From positions 37,107 through 79,645 of the forward strand of contig NZ_JAHAMK010000023.1 of NCBI RefSeq assembly GCF_018383585.1: a DNA stretch of 42,539 nt, read 5' to 3'. Below are positions 32,919 through 41,345 of the stretch, piece after piece. The translations under genes and the position numbers were made by a program. The notes beneath the pieces were generated by a model. That model made no database searches. It saw nothing but the letters and a program-made list of their open reading frames with translations, and was not told the origin of the DNA. This DNA is from Microvirga sp. 3-52. Its GTDB lineage: Bacteria > Pseudomonadota > Alphaproteobacteria > Rhizobiales > Beijerinckiaceae. Each line of letters starts with the position of its first letter. The first letter of the stretch is position 1.

Positions 32919-33695
32919 CTACTCCACGCCCGAGAAGGCGTGGATCTGGACCGTCGCAAGCGAGCTTTCCACATGCTTGATCTGAACCCGCTCCGCTGCC
33001 TGCAGGATAAGCTCGGACATGGCCTCGCTTGCTGCGACAGGGTTGCGCTTCTCAATGGCATCGAACACCGCCTGATGCTGCCGCATGACCTCCTTGAAGC
33101 GCTCGTCGCTGGAGACGGGCGAGCTGATCGTGAACGAGGTCGCCAAGGCGGCACCGATAACCGATCCGATCGATTGCAGGAAGGGGTTTCCGGAGGCTTC
33201 CAGAATGGCTTGATGGAAGGCGAGGTCCGCCTTTGTGAAGCCCTGCCGGCTGCTCTCGCACTGGTACATGGCCTGGAGGGACCGGTACATTTCCTTGAGC
33301 TGCTCCGGGGAGCGCCGCACGGCGGCGGTTGCGCAGGCCAAAGGCTCGAGCATCTGCCGGATCTCGAAGAGCCACCCCAGGAAGCGGGCATCGACACCCA
33401 TCTCAAGATGCCATCCGAGGATGTCGGCATCGAACATATTCCAGTTGTTGCGATCCAGAACCTTCGTGCCGACCTTCGTCTTCGACTCGATCAGGCCCTT
33501 CGCGGCAAGCGTCTTCAAGGCCTCCCGGAGAGCGGTTCGCGAGACTCCGAAGATCTCCATAAGCTCCGCATCGCCCGGAAGCGTGCTGCCGACGGGAAAG
33601 TGGCCCTGCATGATGTTCTGGCCGATCCCATGGGCAACGAGATCATGGGCTGATCGCGCTCTCGAAGGCCTCTGGATACCGTTCAGCAACACCAT
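32919..33695 (-). CDS. FadR-type GntR transcriptional regulator
   Basis: A 258-residue regulator with an N-terminal winged helix (about residues 15-80; GDAELMEIFGVSRTALREALKTLAAKGLI). The C-terminal FCD ligand domain has His and Asp residues for a metal-bound sugar acid (TKADLAFHQAILEASGNPFL). It resembles DgoR-type regulators of sugar-acid catabolism (from memory). The ATG at 33695 with AGGAAGGAG directly ahead is the start; the frame continues upstream only as shadow of the permease. It is 14 bases behind the yjfF-like gene, so it is made with that transporter, and it sits between two sugar importers that carry similar operators. The likely effector is a sugar acid or 2-keto-3-deoxy acid. 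Confidence 0.9.
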   Translation of the reverse strand: MVLLNGIQRPSRARSAHDLVAHGIGQNIMQGHFPVGSTLPGDAELMEIFGVSRTALREALKTLAAKGLIESKTKVGTKVLDRNNWNMFDADILGWHLEMGVDARFLGWLFEIRQMLEPLACATAAVRRSPEQLKEMYRSLQAMYQCESSRQGFTKADLAFHQAILEASGNPFLQSIGSVIGAALATSFTISSPVSSDERFKEVMRQHQAVFDAIEKRNPVAASEAMSELILQAAERVQIKHVESSLATVQIHAFSGVE

Positions 33696-33709
33696 TCTCC
33701 TTCCTGGCT

Positions 33710-34669
33710 CTACCTTGTTCGAAGCGATGCCGCCGACAGGCCCCGCTGCAGCACGATGAAGGCGAACAGCAGGGCGCCGATGGCGATCTTGGTCCACCAG
33801 GAACTCAAGGTTCCCTCGAACGTGATGTAGGTCTGGATCAATCCTTGGATGAGTACGCCCACGAGCGTGCCGATGATCGTCCCATAGCCGCCCGTGAGAA
33901 GGGTGCCGCCGATCACGACCGCCGCAATCGTGTCGAGCTCGACCCCGGTCGCAGCCAGGGAGTAGCCCGCGGAGGTATAGAAAGAAAACACGATTCCGGC
34001 CAAGGCTGCGAGAAAACTCGACAGCATGTAGATCCGGATGGTCGTCCTCCCGACCGGCACGCCCATGAGTTCCGCCGAGGTCCGGTTGCCGCCAAGTGCG
34101 TACACATTGGCACCGAAGCGGGTGAAATGCGCCACGACTACGCCGACCGCGAACGTCAGCAACATGACCATGGCGATGAAGGTCAGTCGCCCACCGCCCG
34201 GCAGACCGAAGGCAATATCCGTGATCTGGCCATAGGCGGGGGCGCTGATCGGAATCGAATCCGTGGTGAGCACGAAGCACAGGCCGCGCGCCAGGAACAT
34301 GCCCGCTAGCGTGACGATGAAGGCCGGGAGCTGGAACGTGTGGATCAGGAAACCCATGCCAGCCCCGAACAGAGCCGCAATTCCCAGGATCAGGACGAAG
34401 GCAAGATAGGGGTTGAGCCCGTACTTCTCGATGGTGACGGCCAGGAACACACCTGTGAAGGCGATGACTGAGCCGACCGAGAGATCGATGCCGCCGGACA
34501 GGATCACGAAAGTCATGCCGACGGCCACGATGCCGAGAAACGCATTGTCGGTCAGCAGATTACCAATCACGCGGGTCGAGGCGAAGCTCGGAAATTGCGC
34601 GAGACAGATCAGATAGCCGAGGATGAAAACGGCGAGCGTGATGAGGACGGGAAGGTGACGCCTGATCAT
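33710..34669 (-). CDS. YjfF-like sugar ABC permease
   Basis: A 319-residue BPD_transp_2 permease, about nine membrane segments, with the signature VAVGMTFVILSGGIDLSVGS. By order and similarity it is the second permease of a YtfQ-YtfR-YtfT-YjfF-type importer. The ATG at 34669 overlaps the stop of the preceding permease as ATGA, so the two permeases are made in equal amounts and probably form a heterodimer. The longer in-frame start at 34993 lies within the other permease gene. Confidence 0.9.
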   Translation of the reverse strand: MIRRHLPVLITLAVFILGYLICLAQFPSFASTRVIGNLLTDNAFLGIVAVGMTFVILSGGIDLSVGSVIAFTGVFLAVTIEKYGLNPYLAFVLILGIAALFGAGMGFLIHTFQLPAFIVTLAGMFLARGLCFVLTTDSIPISAPAYGQITDIAFGLPGGGRLTFIAMVMLLTFAVGVVVAHFTRFGANVYALGGNRTSAELMGVPVGRTTIRIYMLSSFLAALAGIVFSFYTSAGYSLAATGVELDTIAAVVIGGTLLTGGYGTIIGTLVGVLIQGLIQTYITFEGTLSSWWTKIAIGALLFAFIVLQRGLSAASLRTR

Positions 34670-35670
34670 GCCTTTGCCTTCCACACGGAACGGATGGCCG
34701 ACAGGACGGGCGACTGGGCGAGAAGCACGGCGAGCACCACGATGGCTTTCACGATGAGGTTGTATTCGGGCGGGTAACCGCTCAGGAGAATGCCTGTGTT
34801 CATGGCCTGGATGATCAGGGCACCGACAACCGAGAGGCCGAGACTGAAACGTCCGCCGAATAGGGACGTGCCGCCGATCACCACGGCGAGGATTGCATCG
34901 AGTTCGAGCCAGAGGCCGGCATTGTTGGCATCGGCACCGCGGATGTCCGCCGTTACGATCAGCCCCGCGATGGCCGCGCACAGGCCGCACCACATGTAGA
35001 CCGCGATGGTCACGACCTTGGTGCCGATGCCCGCATAGGCGCTGGAGCGGACGTTGGCGCCGATGGATTCGATGAAGAGACCCAGGGCCGTGTGGCGGAC
35101 GACGAAATGCGTGATGATCAGCATCACGATGGCAATCACGACCGGCATGGGCAACATCAGGAAGGAGCCGCCGCCGATGGCAGCAAACCCCTCGCTCACG
35201 AAGGTGATGATCTGCCCCTCAGTGATCAGCTGCGCGAAACCGCGTCCCGCTACCATCAGGATCAGGGTCGCCACGAAGGGCTGAATCTCGAGCACGGCGA
35301 CGAGGAACCCGTTCCAGAGGCCACAGACCAGGCCGATTCCGGCAGCGGCGGTCAGCGCAACAGGCAACGGATAGCCCTGCGCCGTCAGTGTCGCGGCCGT
35401 GGCGCCCGCAATCGCCATGACGGCACCGACGGAGAGATCGATGCCCCGGGTCGCGATGACGAGGGTCATCCCTAGGGCCAGAATGGCCACCGGCGCTCCG
35501 CGGTTCAGCACATCGATGAGGCTGCCGAAGAGGCGCCCGTCCTGCAGGCGCAGGGCGAAGAAGTCGCGGAAGACGAGCCAGTTGACGAGAAAGACGAGGA
35601 TGAGAGCCGCAATCTGCGGAAGCCCCTTGGGAAGGATGCGCGAGGGACTGGCCTGAATCATACCGCTCAT
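34666..35670 (-). CDS. YtfT-like sugar ABC permease
   Basis: A 334-residue inner-membrane permease of the BPD_transp_2 family, with LALGMTLVIATRGIDLSVGAVMAIAG and a matching C-terminal GGTSLFGGRFSLGLS. Length and order match YtfT, the first permease of the galactofuranose-type importer. The start codon directly follows the ATPase stop (TGAATG) and a weak ribosome site implies coupling. It ends with an ATGA overlap into the second permease. Confidence 0.92.
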   Translation of the reverse strand: MSGMIQASPSRILPKGLPQIAALILVFLVNWLVFRDFFALRLQDGRLFGSLIDVLNRGAPVAILALGMTLVIATRGIDLSVGAVMAIAGATAATLTAQGYPLPVALTAAAGIGLVCGLWNGFLVAVLEIQPFVATLILMVAGRGFAQLITEGQIITFVSEGFAAIGGGSFLMLPMPVVIAIVMLIITHFVVRHTALGLFIESIGANVRSSAYAGIGTKVVTIAVYMWCGLCAAIAGLIVTADIRGADANNAGLWLELDAILAVVIGGTSLFGGRFSLGLSVVGALIIQAMNTGILLSGYPPEYNLIVKAIVVLAVLLAQSPVLSAIRSVWKAKA

Positions 35671-37179
35671 TCAATGGCCTGCAATGGTTGTCATGATGGT
35701 ATCGGCGCTCACCTCGGAGCCGGAGAGTTCCCGCACGTGGCGCCGGTCGCGCAGGACGACGACCCGATCGCTGTAGGAGGCGATCTCCTCCAGTTCGGAT
35801 GAGATGACAAGAAGGGCAAGCCCGTCTTCGCACAGGCGCTCGATCAGGCGGATGATCTCGGCATGAGCGCCCACATCGATACCGCGTGTCGGTTCATCGA
35901 GAATGAGGAAGCGCGGTTCGGTGGCAAGCCAGCGGGCGAGCAGCGCCTTCTGCTGATTGCCGCCGGAGAGAAGCCCGATGGGCTTTTCCGCATCCGGCGT
36001 GCGGATGTCGAGCAGCTTGATGAAGCGTTCGGCGATCTCCTCCTGCTTGCGCCTCGGGATCAGACGCAGCCAGCCGCGCTGCGCCTGAAGGGCCAGGATG
36101 ATGTTTTCGCGCACGGACAACTCGGCCACGATGCCTTCCGTCTTGCGATCCTCAGGGGTAAATCCGAACCGCAGTCGCGCTGCATCGCGCGGCGTGGCGA
36201 TGCGCACGGGCTTACCGTCGACGAAGGCCTGTCCGCTGTCGGCACGCTCGATGCCGAAGACCAGTTTGGCCGTTTCCGTCCGGCCGGAGCCGAGGAGGCC
36301 TGCAAGGCCCACCACCTCGCCGGGACGCACGGCCAGATCGAACGGCTCCAGAAGGCGGCGCTTGCCGTAATCCTTGAACGCGACCAGCGGCTCTCCCAGG
36401 ACAGCGCTGCGCTGGTTGCGATGGAGCGCTTCCGCCGCGAGCTCGCGCCCCAGCATCATGGAGACGAGCTCGATCCGCGGCAATTCCGAGATGGGGCGGG
36501 AGCCCACGAGACGTCCGTTGCGCAAGACGGTGATCCGATCGCAGACCGCATAAACCTGATCGAGGAAATGCGTGACGAACACGATGCCGATTCCGCGGTT
36601 CTTGAGGTCACTCAGGAGCTTGAAAAGGGTTTCGACCTCCTGGGCATCGAGGCTCGCCGTCGGTTCGTCGAGGATGAGCACCTTGGCCGAAAGATCGACC
36701 GCACGGGCGATGGCAACGATCTGCTGCACAGCCACCGAATAGGCGCTCAGGGGATTGGCGACATCAATGTCGAGACCATAGCCTGCCAGGAGTTCTTCGG
36801 ACAGGCGGCGCATCTCGCCGGTGCGCACGAGGCCGAAACGGTGCGGCTGACGACCGATGAACAGATTCTCCGCAACCGACAGGTTCGGCAGCAGGTTGAC
36901 TTCCTGATAAACGGTTCCGATGCCCAGCGAGAGCGCGTCCGCAGGATCCCGCGCCTCGATCTCCTGCCCATCAAGGCGGATCGTGCCTGCGTCGCGCTTG
37001 AAGACACCGGTCAGCACTTTGATCAAAGTCGACTTGCCGGCACCGTTCTCCCCCAGGAGGCCATGGATTTCGCCCGCGTGCAGCGTGAAGTCCACATGGT
37101 CGAGCGCCTGCACGCCCGGGAAGCCCTTTGTCAGACTCCTGATCTCAAGAAGCTGAGGCTGGTCACTCAATGGCTGCAT
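35671..37179 (-). CDS. YtfR-like sugar ABC transporter ATPase
   Basis: A 502-residue duplicated ABC ATPase. The first domain has GENGAGKST and [11 protein letters not shown]. The second has a degenerate Walker A (GLLGSGRTE), an intact [14 protein letters not shown] and [10 protein letters not shown]. It is closest in arrangement to YtfR of the galactofuranose importer. It lies 66 bases downstream of the binding-protein gene, behind a 12-bp hairpin, and directly abuts the first permease. Confidence 0.93.
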   Translation of the reverse strand: MQPLSDQPQLLEIRSLTKGFPGVQALDHVDFTLHAGEIHGLLGENGAGKSTLIKVLTGVFKRDAGTIRLDGQEIEARDPADALSLGIGTVYQEVNLLPNLSVAENLFIGRQPHRFGLVRTGEMRRLSEELLAGYGLDIDVANPLSAYSVAVQQIVAIARAVDLSAKVLILDEPTASLDAQEVETLFKLLSDLKNRGIGIVFVTHFLDQVYAVCDRITVLRNGRLVGSRPISELPRIELVSMMLGRELAAEALHRNQRSAVLGEPLVAFKDYGKRRLLEPFDLAVRPGEVVGLAGLLGSGRTETAKLVFGIERADSGQAFVDGKPVRIATPRDAARLRFGFTPEDRKTEGIVAELSVRENIILALQAQRGWLRLIPRRKQEEIAERFIKLLDIRTPDAEKPIGLLSGGNQQKALLARWLATEPRFLILDEPTRGIDVGAHAEIIRLIERLCEDGLALLVISSELEEIASYSDRVVVLRDRRHVRELSGSEVSADTIMTTIAGH

Positions 37180-37203
37180 TACATCCTCGACGGCTCATGC
37201 GCA

Positions 37204-37233
37204 AGGCGGCAGGCGATTGCCCGCCTGCCGCCT
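37204..37233 (-). promoter_or_regulatory. Intercistronic hairpin between the ytfQ-like and ytfR-like genes
   Basis: A 12-bp perfect stem, AGGCGGCAGGCG / CGCCTGCCGCCT with a 6-base loop, begins about 12 bases after the binding-protein stop. There is no U-run on the transcript side. The position is the same as the hairpin between chvE and gguA, suggesting a shared way of making the binding protein in excess. Confidence 0.7.
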
Positions 37234-37245
37234 ATACAGAAGATC

Positions 37246-38208
37246 TCAGTAGAGATCCTTGCGCTTGTCGTACTCGGCCTTTGCCGTCTCGGGCGTGAAG
37301 ACCTTGGATTCCGTCTGGATCCACTTCTTCGGAGCCGTGCCGTCCTTCTTGAAGGCCATGAGCGCGTCGAGCGCCGGGCCTGCCATGTTCGGTGTCAGTT
37401 CGACCGTGACATTGGCCTCACCATCGGACATGGCCTTGAAGATATCCGGTACGCCGTCGATGGAGACGATCTTGATGTCCTTGCCAGGCTTCAGGCCCGC
37501 TTCCTTGATGGCCTGAATGGCGCCGATCGCCATGTCGTCGTTATGCGCGTAGACGGCGCAGATGTTCTTGCCGCCGCCTTCGGCCTTGATGAAGCTTTCC
37601 ATGACTTCCTTACCCTTGGTGCGGGTAAAGTCGCCGGACTGCGTACGGACGATCTTCATGCCGGGATTGGCGGCAACGACCTGATCGAAACCCTTCTTGC
37701 GGTTGATCGCCGGGCTCGAGCCGACCGTGCCCTGCAGTTCGACCACGTTGCACTTGCCGCCGGTCTCCTTGGCCAACCACTCACCAGCCACCTTGCCCTC
37801 GTAGACGGTGTCGGAGGTCACGGCGGTGAGATAGAGAGACTCGTCCTTCGTGTCGATGGAGCGGTCGAGCAGAACGACCGGGATCTTGGCATCCTTGGCT
37901 TCCTTCAGGACGGCGTCCCAACCGGTCGATACGACCGGCGCGATGAAGATGGCGTCGACGCCCTGCGCGATGAAGGAGCGGACGGCGCGAATCTGGTTTT
38001 CCTGCTTCTGCTGCGCATCGGAGATCTTCAGGTCGACGCCACGCTTCTCGGCCTCGATCTTTGAGACCTTCGTCTCGGCTGCGCGCCAGCCGGATTCCGA
38101 TCCGACCTGAGAGAATCCGATGGTCATTTTGTTCTGGGCGTAGGCGGCGCCTGAGGACAGCATCAGCGCAGCCATGCCGATTGTCGTCAGAAGATGACGG
38201 GCCTTCAT
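37246..38208 (-). CDS. YtfQ-like periplasmic sugar-binding protein
   Basis: A 320-residue binding protein with signal peptide (MKARHLLTTIGMAALMLSSGAAYA). It strongly resembles E. coli YtfQ: GFSQVGSESGWRAAETKVSK, QKQENQIRAVRSFIAQGVDA, AHNDDMAIGAIQAIKEAGLK. E. coli YtfQ binds galactofuranose, while homologues elsewhere serve L-arabinose. Here the divergent neighbours are arabinonate-type dehydratases, so L-arabinofuranose, which shares galactofuranose's ring shape, is a likely substrate by inference. It leads a five-gene unit ending in the GntR regulator. Confidence 0.9.
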   Translation of the reverse strand: MKARHLLTTIGMAALMLSSGAAYAQNKMTIGFSQVGSESGWRAAETKVSKIEAEKRGVDLKISDAQQKQENQIRAVRSFIAQGVDAIFIAPVVSTGWDAVLKEAKDAKIPVVLLDRSIDTKDESLYLTAVTSDTVYEGKVAGEWLAKETGGKCNVVELQGTVGSSPAINRKKGFDQVVAANPGMKIVRTQSGDFTRTKGKEVMESFIKAEGGGKNICAVYAHNDDMAIGAIQAIKEAGLKPGKDIKIVSIDGVPDIFKAMSDGEANVTVELTPNMAGPALDALMAFKKDGTAPKKWIQTESKVFTPETAKAEYDKRKDLY

Positions 38209-38261
38209 GAGCTTTCTCCCTAAATTTGTCGTTGCTGTTCGACTTTAGCAGCCTTAACAGC

Positions 38262-38281
38262 TGACTATTAGTACTATTATA
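38262..38281. promoter_or_regulatory. Candidate GntR operator in the divergent promoter region
   Basis: The perfect octamer palindrome TAGTACTA (38269-38276) sits inside ACTATTAGTACTATTATAT, between the ytfQ-like gene (leftward) and the dehydratase gene (rightward). It matches the TAGTATTA motif found upstream of chvE at seven of eight positions. The position fits repression of both directions by the GntR protein encoded at 32919-33695. Confidence 0.5.
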
Positions 38282-38371
38282 TGAATCGAATTGAGCGCCT
38301 ATTCAACCAAAGTCGCGTTCCCTTAAGCCTCCTTCGGCGAGGCGATACAGAGTTTCAAAGGCACCGAGAGA

Positions 38372-40105
38372 ATGACCGAGGACAAAAAACGCCAGCTGCG
38401 CAGCCAAGCCTGGTTCGGCCGTCAGGACAAGATGGGCTTCTATTATCGCTCTTTCCTGAAGAACAGCGGCTTTCCCCAGGACCAGTTCGAGGGCCGGCCC
38501 GTGATCGGCATCTGCAACACTTGGTCCGAGTTGACGCCCTGCAACGCCCATTTCCGCACGATTGCCGAGCATGTGAAATACGGCGTGCTGGATGCCGGCG
38601 GCTTCCCGCTCGAATTTCCCGTCTCCTCCCTCGGCGAGGTGACCATGCGCCCGACCGCCATGCTGTTCCGCAATCTGGCGGCCATGGACGTGGAAGAGGC
38701 CATCCGCGCCCATCCTCTCGATGGCGTCGTGCTCCTCATGGGATGCGACAAGACCACCCCTGCCCTGCTGATGGGCGCGGCCTCGGCGGACCTGCCGACC
38801 ATCGGCGTGTCGGGCGGTCCGCAGCTACGCGGCGTCTATCGCGGCAAGTATATCGGCTCCGGCACGAACATCATTTCCATGAGCGAGCAGCTGCGCGCCG
38901 GAGAAGTGACGCTGCAGGAATTCCATGAGGCGGAAGGCGGGATGAACCGCTCGGCCGGTCACTGCATGACGATGGGAACCGGTTCGACCATGGCCTCCAT
39001 GGTCGAGGCGCTCGGCGTGGGCCTGCCGGAGAATGCCGCGATCCCCGCCGCCGATGCACGGCGCAACCATCTCGCCCGCATGGCCGGACGGCGCATCGTC
39101 GAAATGGTGAACGAAGACCTCGTGCTGTCGAAGGTCATGACGCGCGAAGCCTTCGAGAACGCCATCCGCACGCTGGCCGCCATCGGCGGATCGACCAACG
39201 CGGTCGTGCATCTTCTCGCCATTGCGGGACGCGTCGGCATCGACCTGACCCTCGACGATTTCGACAGGCTCGGCCGCGAGATCCACTGCCTCGTCGATCT
39301 CATGCCCTCCGGCCGCTTCCTGATGGAAGATTTCTACTATGCAGGCGGTCTGCCGGTCGTGCTGCGCACGCTGGGCGAGCGCGGCCTGCTGCACAAGGAT
39401 GCGCTCACCGTCAACGGCAAGCCGATCTGGGAGAACGTGAAGGACGCACCGTGCTGGAACCGCGAGGTGATCACCACCTTCGAGGAGCCCTTCAAGCCGG
39501 AAGCCGGCATTGCGATCCTGAAAGGCAATCTCGCCCCCAACGGCGCCGTCATCAAGCCGTCGGCGGCCTCGCCCGAGCTCATGCAGCACACGGGCCGTGC
39601 GGTCGTGTTCGAGACCATTGAGGATCTGCATCACAGCATCGACGATGAGGATCTCGACATCGACGAGACCTGCATCATGGTGCTGAAGAACTGCGGCCCG
39701 AAGGGCTATCCGGGCATGGCGGAGGTCGGCAACATGCCGCTGCCGCAGAAGCTGCTCAAGAAGGGCATTCGCGACATGATTCGCATCTCGGATGCGCGCA
39801 TGTCCGGCACTGCCTACGGCACGGTGGTGCTGCACGTGGCGCCCGAGGCTGCCGCCGGCGGCCCGCTCGCCCTGGTGCAGAACGGCGACCTGATCACCCT
39901 CGATGTGGCAGCGCGCAGCCTGCATCTTCACGTCGAGGCCGAGGAGATGGAGCGCCGGCGCGCCGCCTGGGTTCCGCCCACACCGCACGCCGATCGCGGC
40001 TGGGCCAAGCTCTATATCGACCACGTTCTGCAGGCCGACAAAGGTGTCGATCTGGACTTTCTCGTCGGACGGACAGGATCGCCCGTTCCACGCGACAACC
40101 ATTGA
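38372..40105 (+). CDS. IlvD/Edd-family sugar-acid dehydratase, L-arabinonate type
   Basis: A 577-residue dehydratase. The iron-sulfur ligands Cys57, Cys125 and Cys198, the metal-site Lys127 (GCDKTTP) and catalytic Ser478 (ARMSGTAYG) are present. Each is offset by exactly two from Cys59/127/200, Lys129 and Ser480 as I recall them for the Rhizobium leguminosarum L-arabinonate dehydratase. It removes water from L-arabinonate (or D-fuconate/D-galactonate) to give a 2-keto-3-deoxy acid. The partner dehydratase follows 32 bases on. Dihydroxy-acid dehydratase of amino-acid synthesis is less likely given context. Confidence 0.88.
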   Translation: MTEDKKRQLRSQAWFGRQDKMGFYYRSFLKNSGFPQDQFEGRPVIGICNTWSELTPCNAHFRTIAEHVKYGVLDAGGFPLEFPVSSLGEVTMRPTAMLFRNLAAMDVEEAIRAHPLDGVVLLMGCDKTTPALLMGAASADLPTIGVSGGPQLRGVYRGKYIGSGTNIISMSEQLRAGEVTLQEFHEAEGGMNRSAGHCMTMGTGSTMASMVEALGVGLPENAAIPAADARRNHLARMAGRRIVEMVNEDLVLSKVMTREAFENAIRTLAAIGGSTNAVVHLLAIAGRVGIDLTLDDFDRLGREIHCLVDLMPSGRFLMEDFYYAGGLPVVLRTLGERGLLHKDALTVNGKPIWENVKDAPCWNREVITTFEEPFKPEAGIAILKGNLAPNGAVIKPSAASPELMQHTGRAVVFETIEDLHHSIDDEDLDIDETCIMVLKNCGPKGYPGMAEVGNMPLPQKLLKKGIRDMIRISDARMSGTAYGTVVLHVAPEAAAGGPLALVQNGDLITLDVAARSLHLHVEAEEMERRRAAWVPPTPHADRGWAKLYIDHVLQADKGVDLDFLVGRTGSPVPRDNH

Positions 40106-40137
40106 ACACGACACTGTAGATATTGAAGGGAGAAACC

Positions 40138-41076
40138 ATGTCCTTGTCTGGCAAAACTTCCACGCGCCCCTATCGTGGCGTATTTCCGGTGGCACCGACC
40201 ATTTTCGATGACAACGGCAAACTTGATCTCGAAGGGCAGAAGCGCGCCATCGATTTCATGATCGATGCGGGCTCCGACGGAATCTGCATTCTCGCGAACT
40301 TTTCCGAGCAGTTCCTTCTGACCGACGGCGAACGCGAGACCGTGATGACAACGGTGCTCGATCACGTTGCCGGGCGCGTTCCGGTCATCGTCACCACCAG
40401 CCATTTCTCTACGGACATCTGTGTCGAGCGCTGCAAAGGGGCGGAAGCCGCAGGTGCGGCCATGGTCATGATCATGCCGCCCTTCTTCGGTGCGACGCTG
40501 CGCGTCTCGGAACCCGGGATCTACGAGTTCTTCCGTCAGGTCTCTGATGCCATCAGCATCCCGATCATGATCCAGGACGCGCCAATGGCAGGCACCTCCC
40601 TGTCCGCCACATTCCTTGCGCGCATGGCCAAGGAGATCGCCAACGTCTCCTACTTCAAGATCGAGGTTCCCGGCACGGCGTCCAAGCTGCGCGATCTGAT
40701 CGCTCTCGGCGGGGATGCCATCGAAGGACCGTGGGACGGTGAGGAAGCGATCACCCTCATGGCCGATCTCGATGCCGGCGCCACGGGCGCCATGACGGGC
40801 GGAGCGTATCCGGACGGCATTCGCAAGATCATCGATCCTTACATGGCCGGCAACAAAGAAGAGGCCGCCGCGGCTTACGAGCGCTGGCTCCCGCTGATCA
40901 ACTACGAGAACCGGCAGTGCGGACTTCTGGCCGCCAAGGTGCTCATGAAGGAAGGCGGCGTCATTCAGTCGGAAGCCGTCCGCCGTCCGCTGCAACCCCT
41001 GCATCCGGAGACAAGGAAAGGCTTGATCGAAGTCGCCCGCCGCCTCGACCCGATGGTGCTGCGCTGGGGCCGGTAA
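40138..41076 (+). CDS. DapA-family 2-keto-3-deoxy-L-arabinonate dehydratase
   Basis: A 312-residue class I aldolase-fold protein of the DHDPS/NAL family. The Schiff-base lysine is Lys174 (VSYFKIEVPG). The usual pyruvate-binding GTTG loop is altered (ILANFSEQ near residues 51-58), as expected for dehydratases that work on 2-keto-3-deoxy sugar acids. Together with the preceding enzyme it would yield 2-oxoglutarate semialdehyde. AAGGGAGA precedes the ATG at 40138; an in-frame ATG at 40123 has no better site. Followed by a strong terminator. The dehydrogenase steps of the pathway are not in the window. Confidence 0.85.
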   Translation: MSLSGKTSTRPYRGVFPVAPTIFDDNGKLDLEGQKRAIDFMIDAGSDGICILANFSEQFLLTDGERETVMTTVLDHVAGRVPVIVTTSHFSTDICVERCKGAEAAGAAMVMIMPPFFGATLRVSEPGIYEFFRQVSDAISIPIMIQDAPMAGTSLSATFLARMAKEIANVSYFKIEVPGTASKLRDLIALGGDAIEGPWDGEEAITLMADLDAGATGAMTGGAYPDGIRKIIDPYMAGNKEEAAAAYERWLPLINYENRQCGLLAAKVLMKEGGVIQSEAVRRPLQPLHPETRKGLIEVARRLDPMVLRWGR

Positions 41077-41114
41077 AATGAAGCCGCGACCTAGCATCGC
41101 CTAAAGTATAATTC

Positions 41115-41148
41115 GCCGCAGATGCATGACATCTGCGGCTTTTTCTTT
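41115..41148 (+). terminator. Rho-independent terminator of the dehydratase operon
   Basis: A perfect 10-bp stem, GCCGCAGATG / CATCTGCGGC with a 5-base loop, is followed by TTTTTCTTT. It lies 38 bases past the stop. The 200 bases from here to the chemoreceptor contain no gene. Confidence 0.95.
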
Positions 41149-41298
41149 CTATTTGAGGCAAATATTCTTCTCCGCGAAGAGACGCTATGAGCTGATTTAA
41201 AGAACCGATAATAAGGCGTCAGAAAGCTCTAAGTGTTTTCACTTATTGACGAGCACGGCAACTCTTTCAGACTTGAAGAACCTGGTAGAGCGTGTCGT

Positions 41299-41314
41299 GG
41301 GGGCGCGCGCCCCC
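41299..41314 (+). promoter_or_regulatory. GC-only palindrome in the leader of the chemoreceptor gene
   Basis: GGGGGCGCGCGCCCCC is a perfect 16-base palindrome of G and C only, 31 bases before the chemoreceptor ATG, which itself has only a weak A-rich ribosome site. As RNA it could form a short stem affecting translation; as DNA it could bind a protein. No T-run follows, so it is not a terminator. Confidence 0.35.
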
Positions 41315-41345
41315 CGTGGCGATGCGGGCAGGTTCGCAAAGAAAA

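Noticed and set aside
32919..34280. A 453-residue fused regulator
   Set aside because: The first 195 residues are a shadow of the permease gene; the GntR protein starts at 33695 with a strong ribosome site.
35863..38064. A 733-codon open frame on the plus strand
   Set aside because: Antisense to the YtfR-like and YtfQ-like genes, which have full family motifs.
41299..41314. The GC-only palindrome as a terminator
   Set aside because: No T-run follows, and the strong terminator at 41115-41148 already ends the preceding operon.
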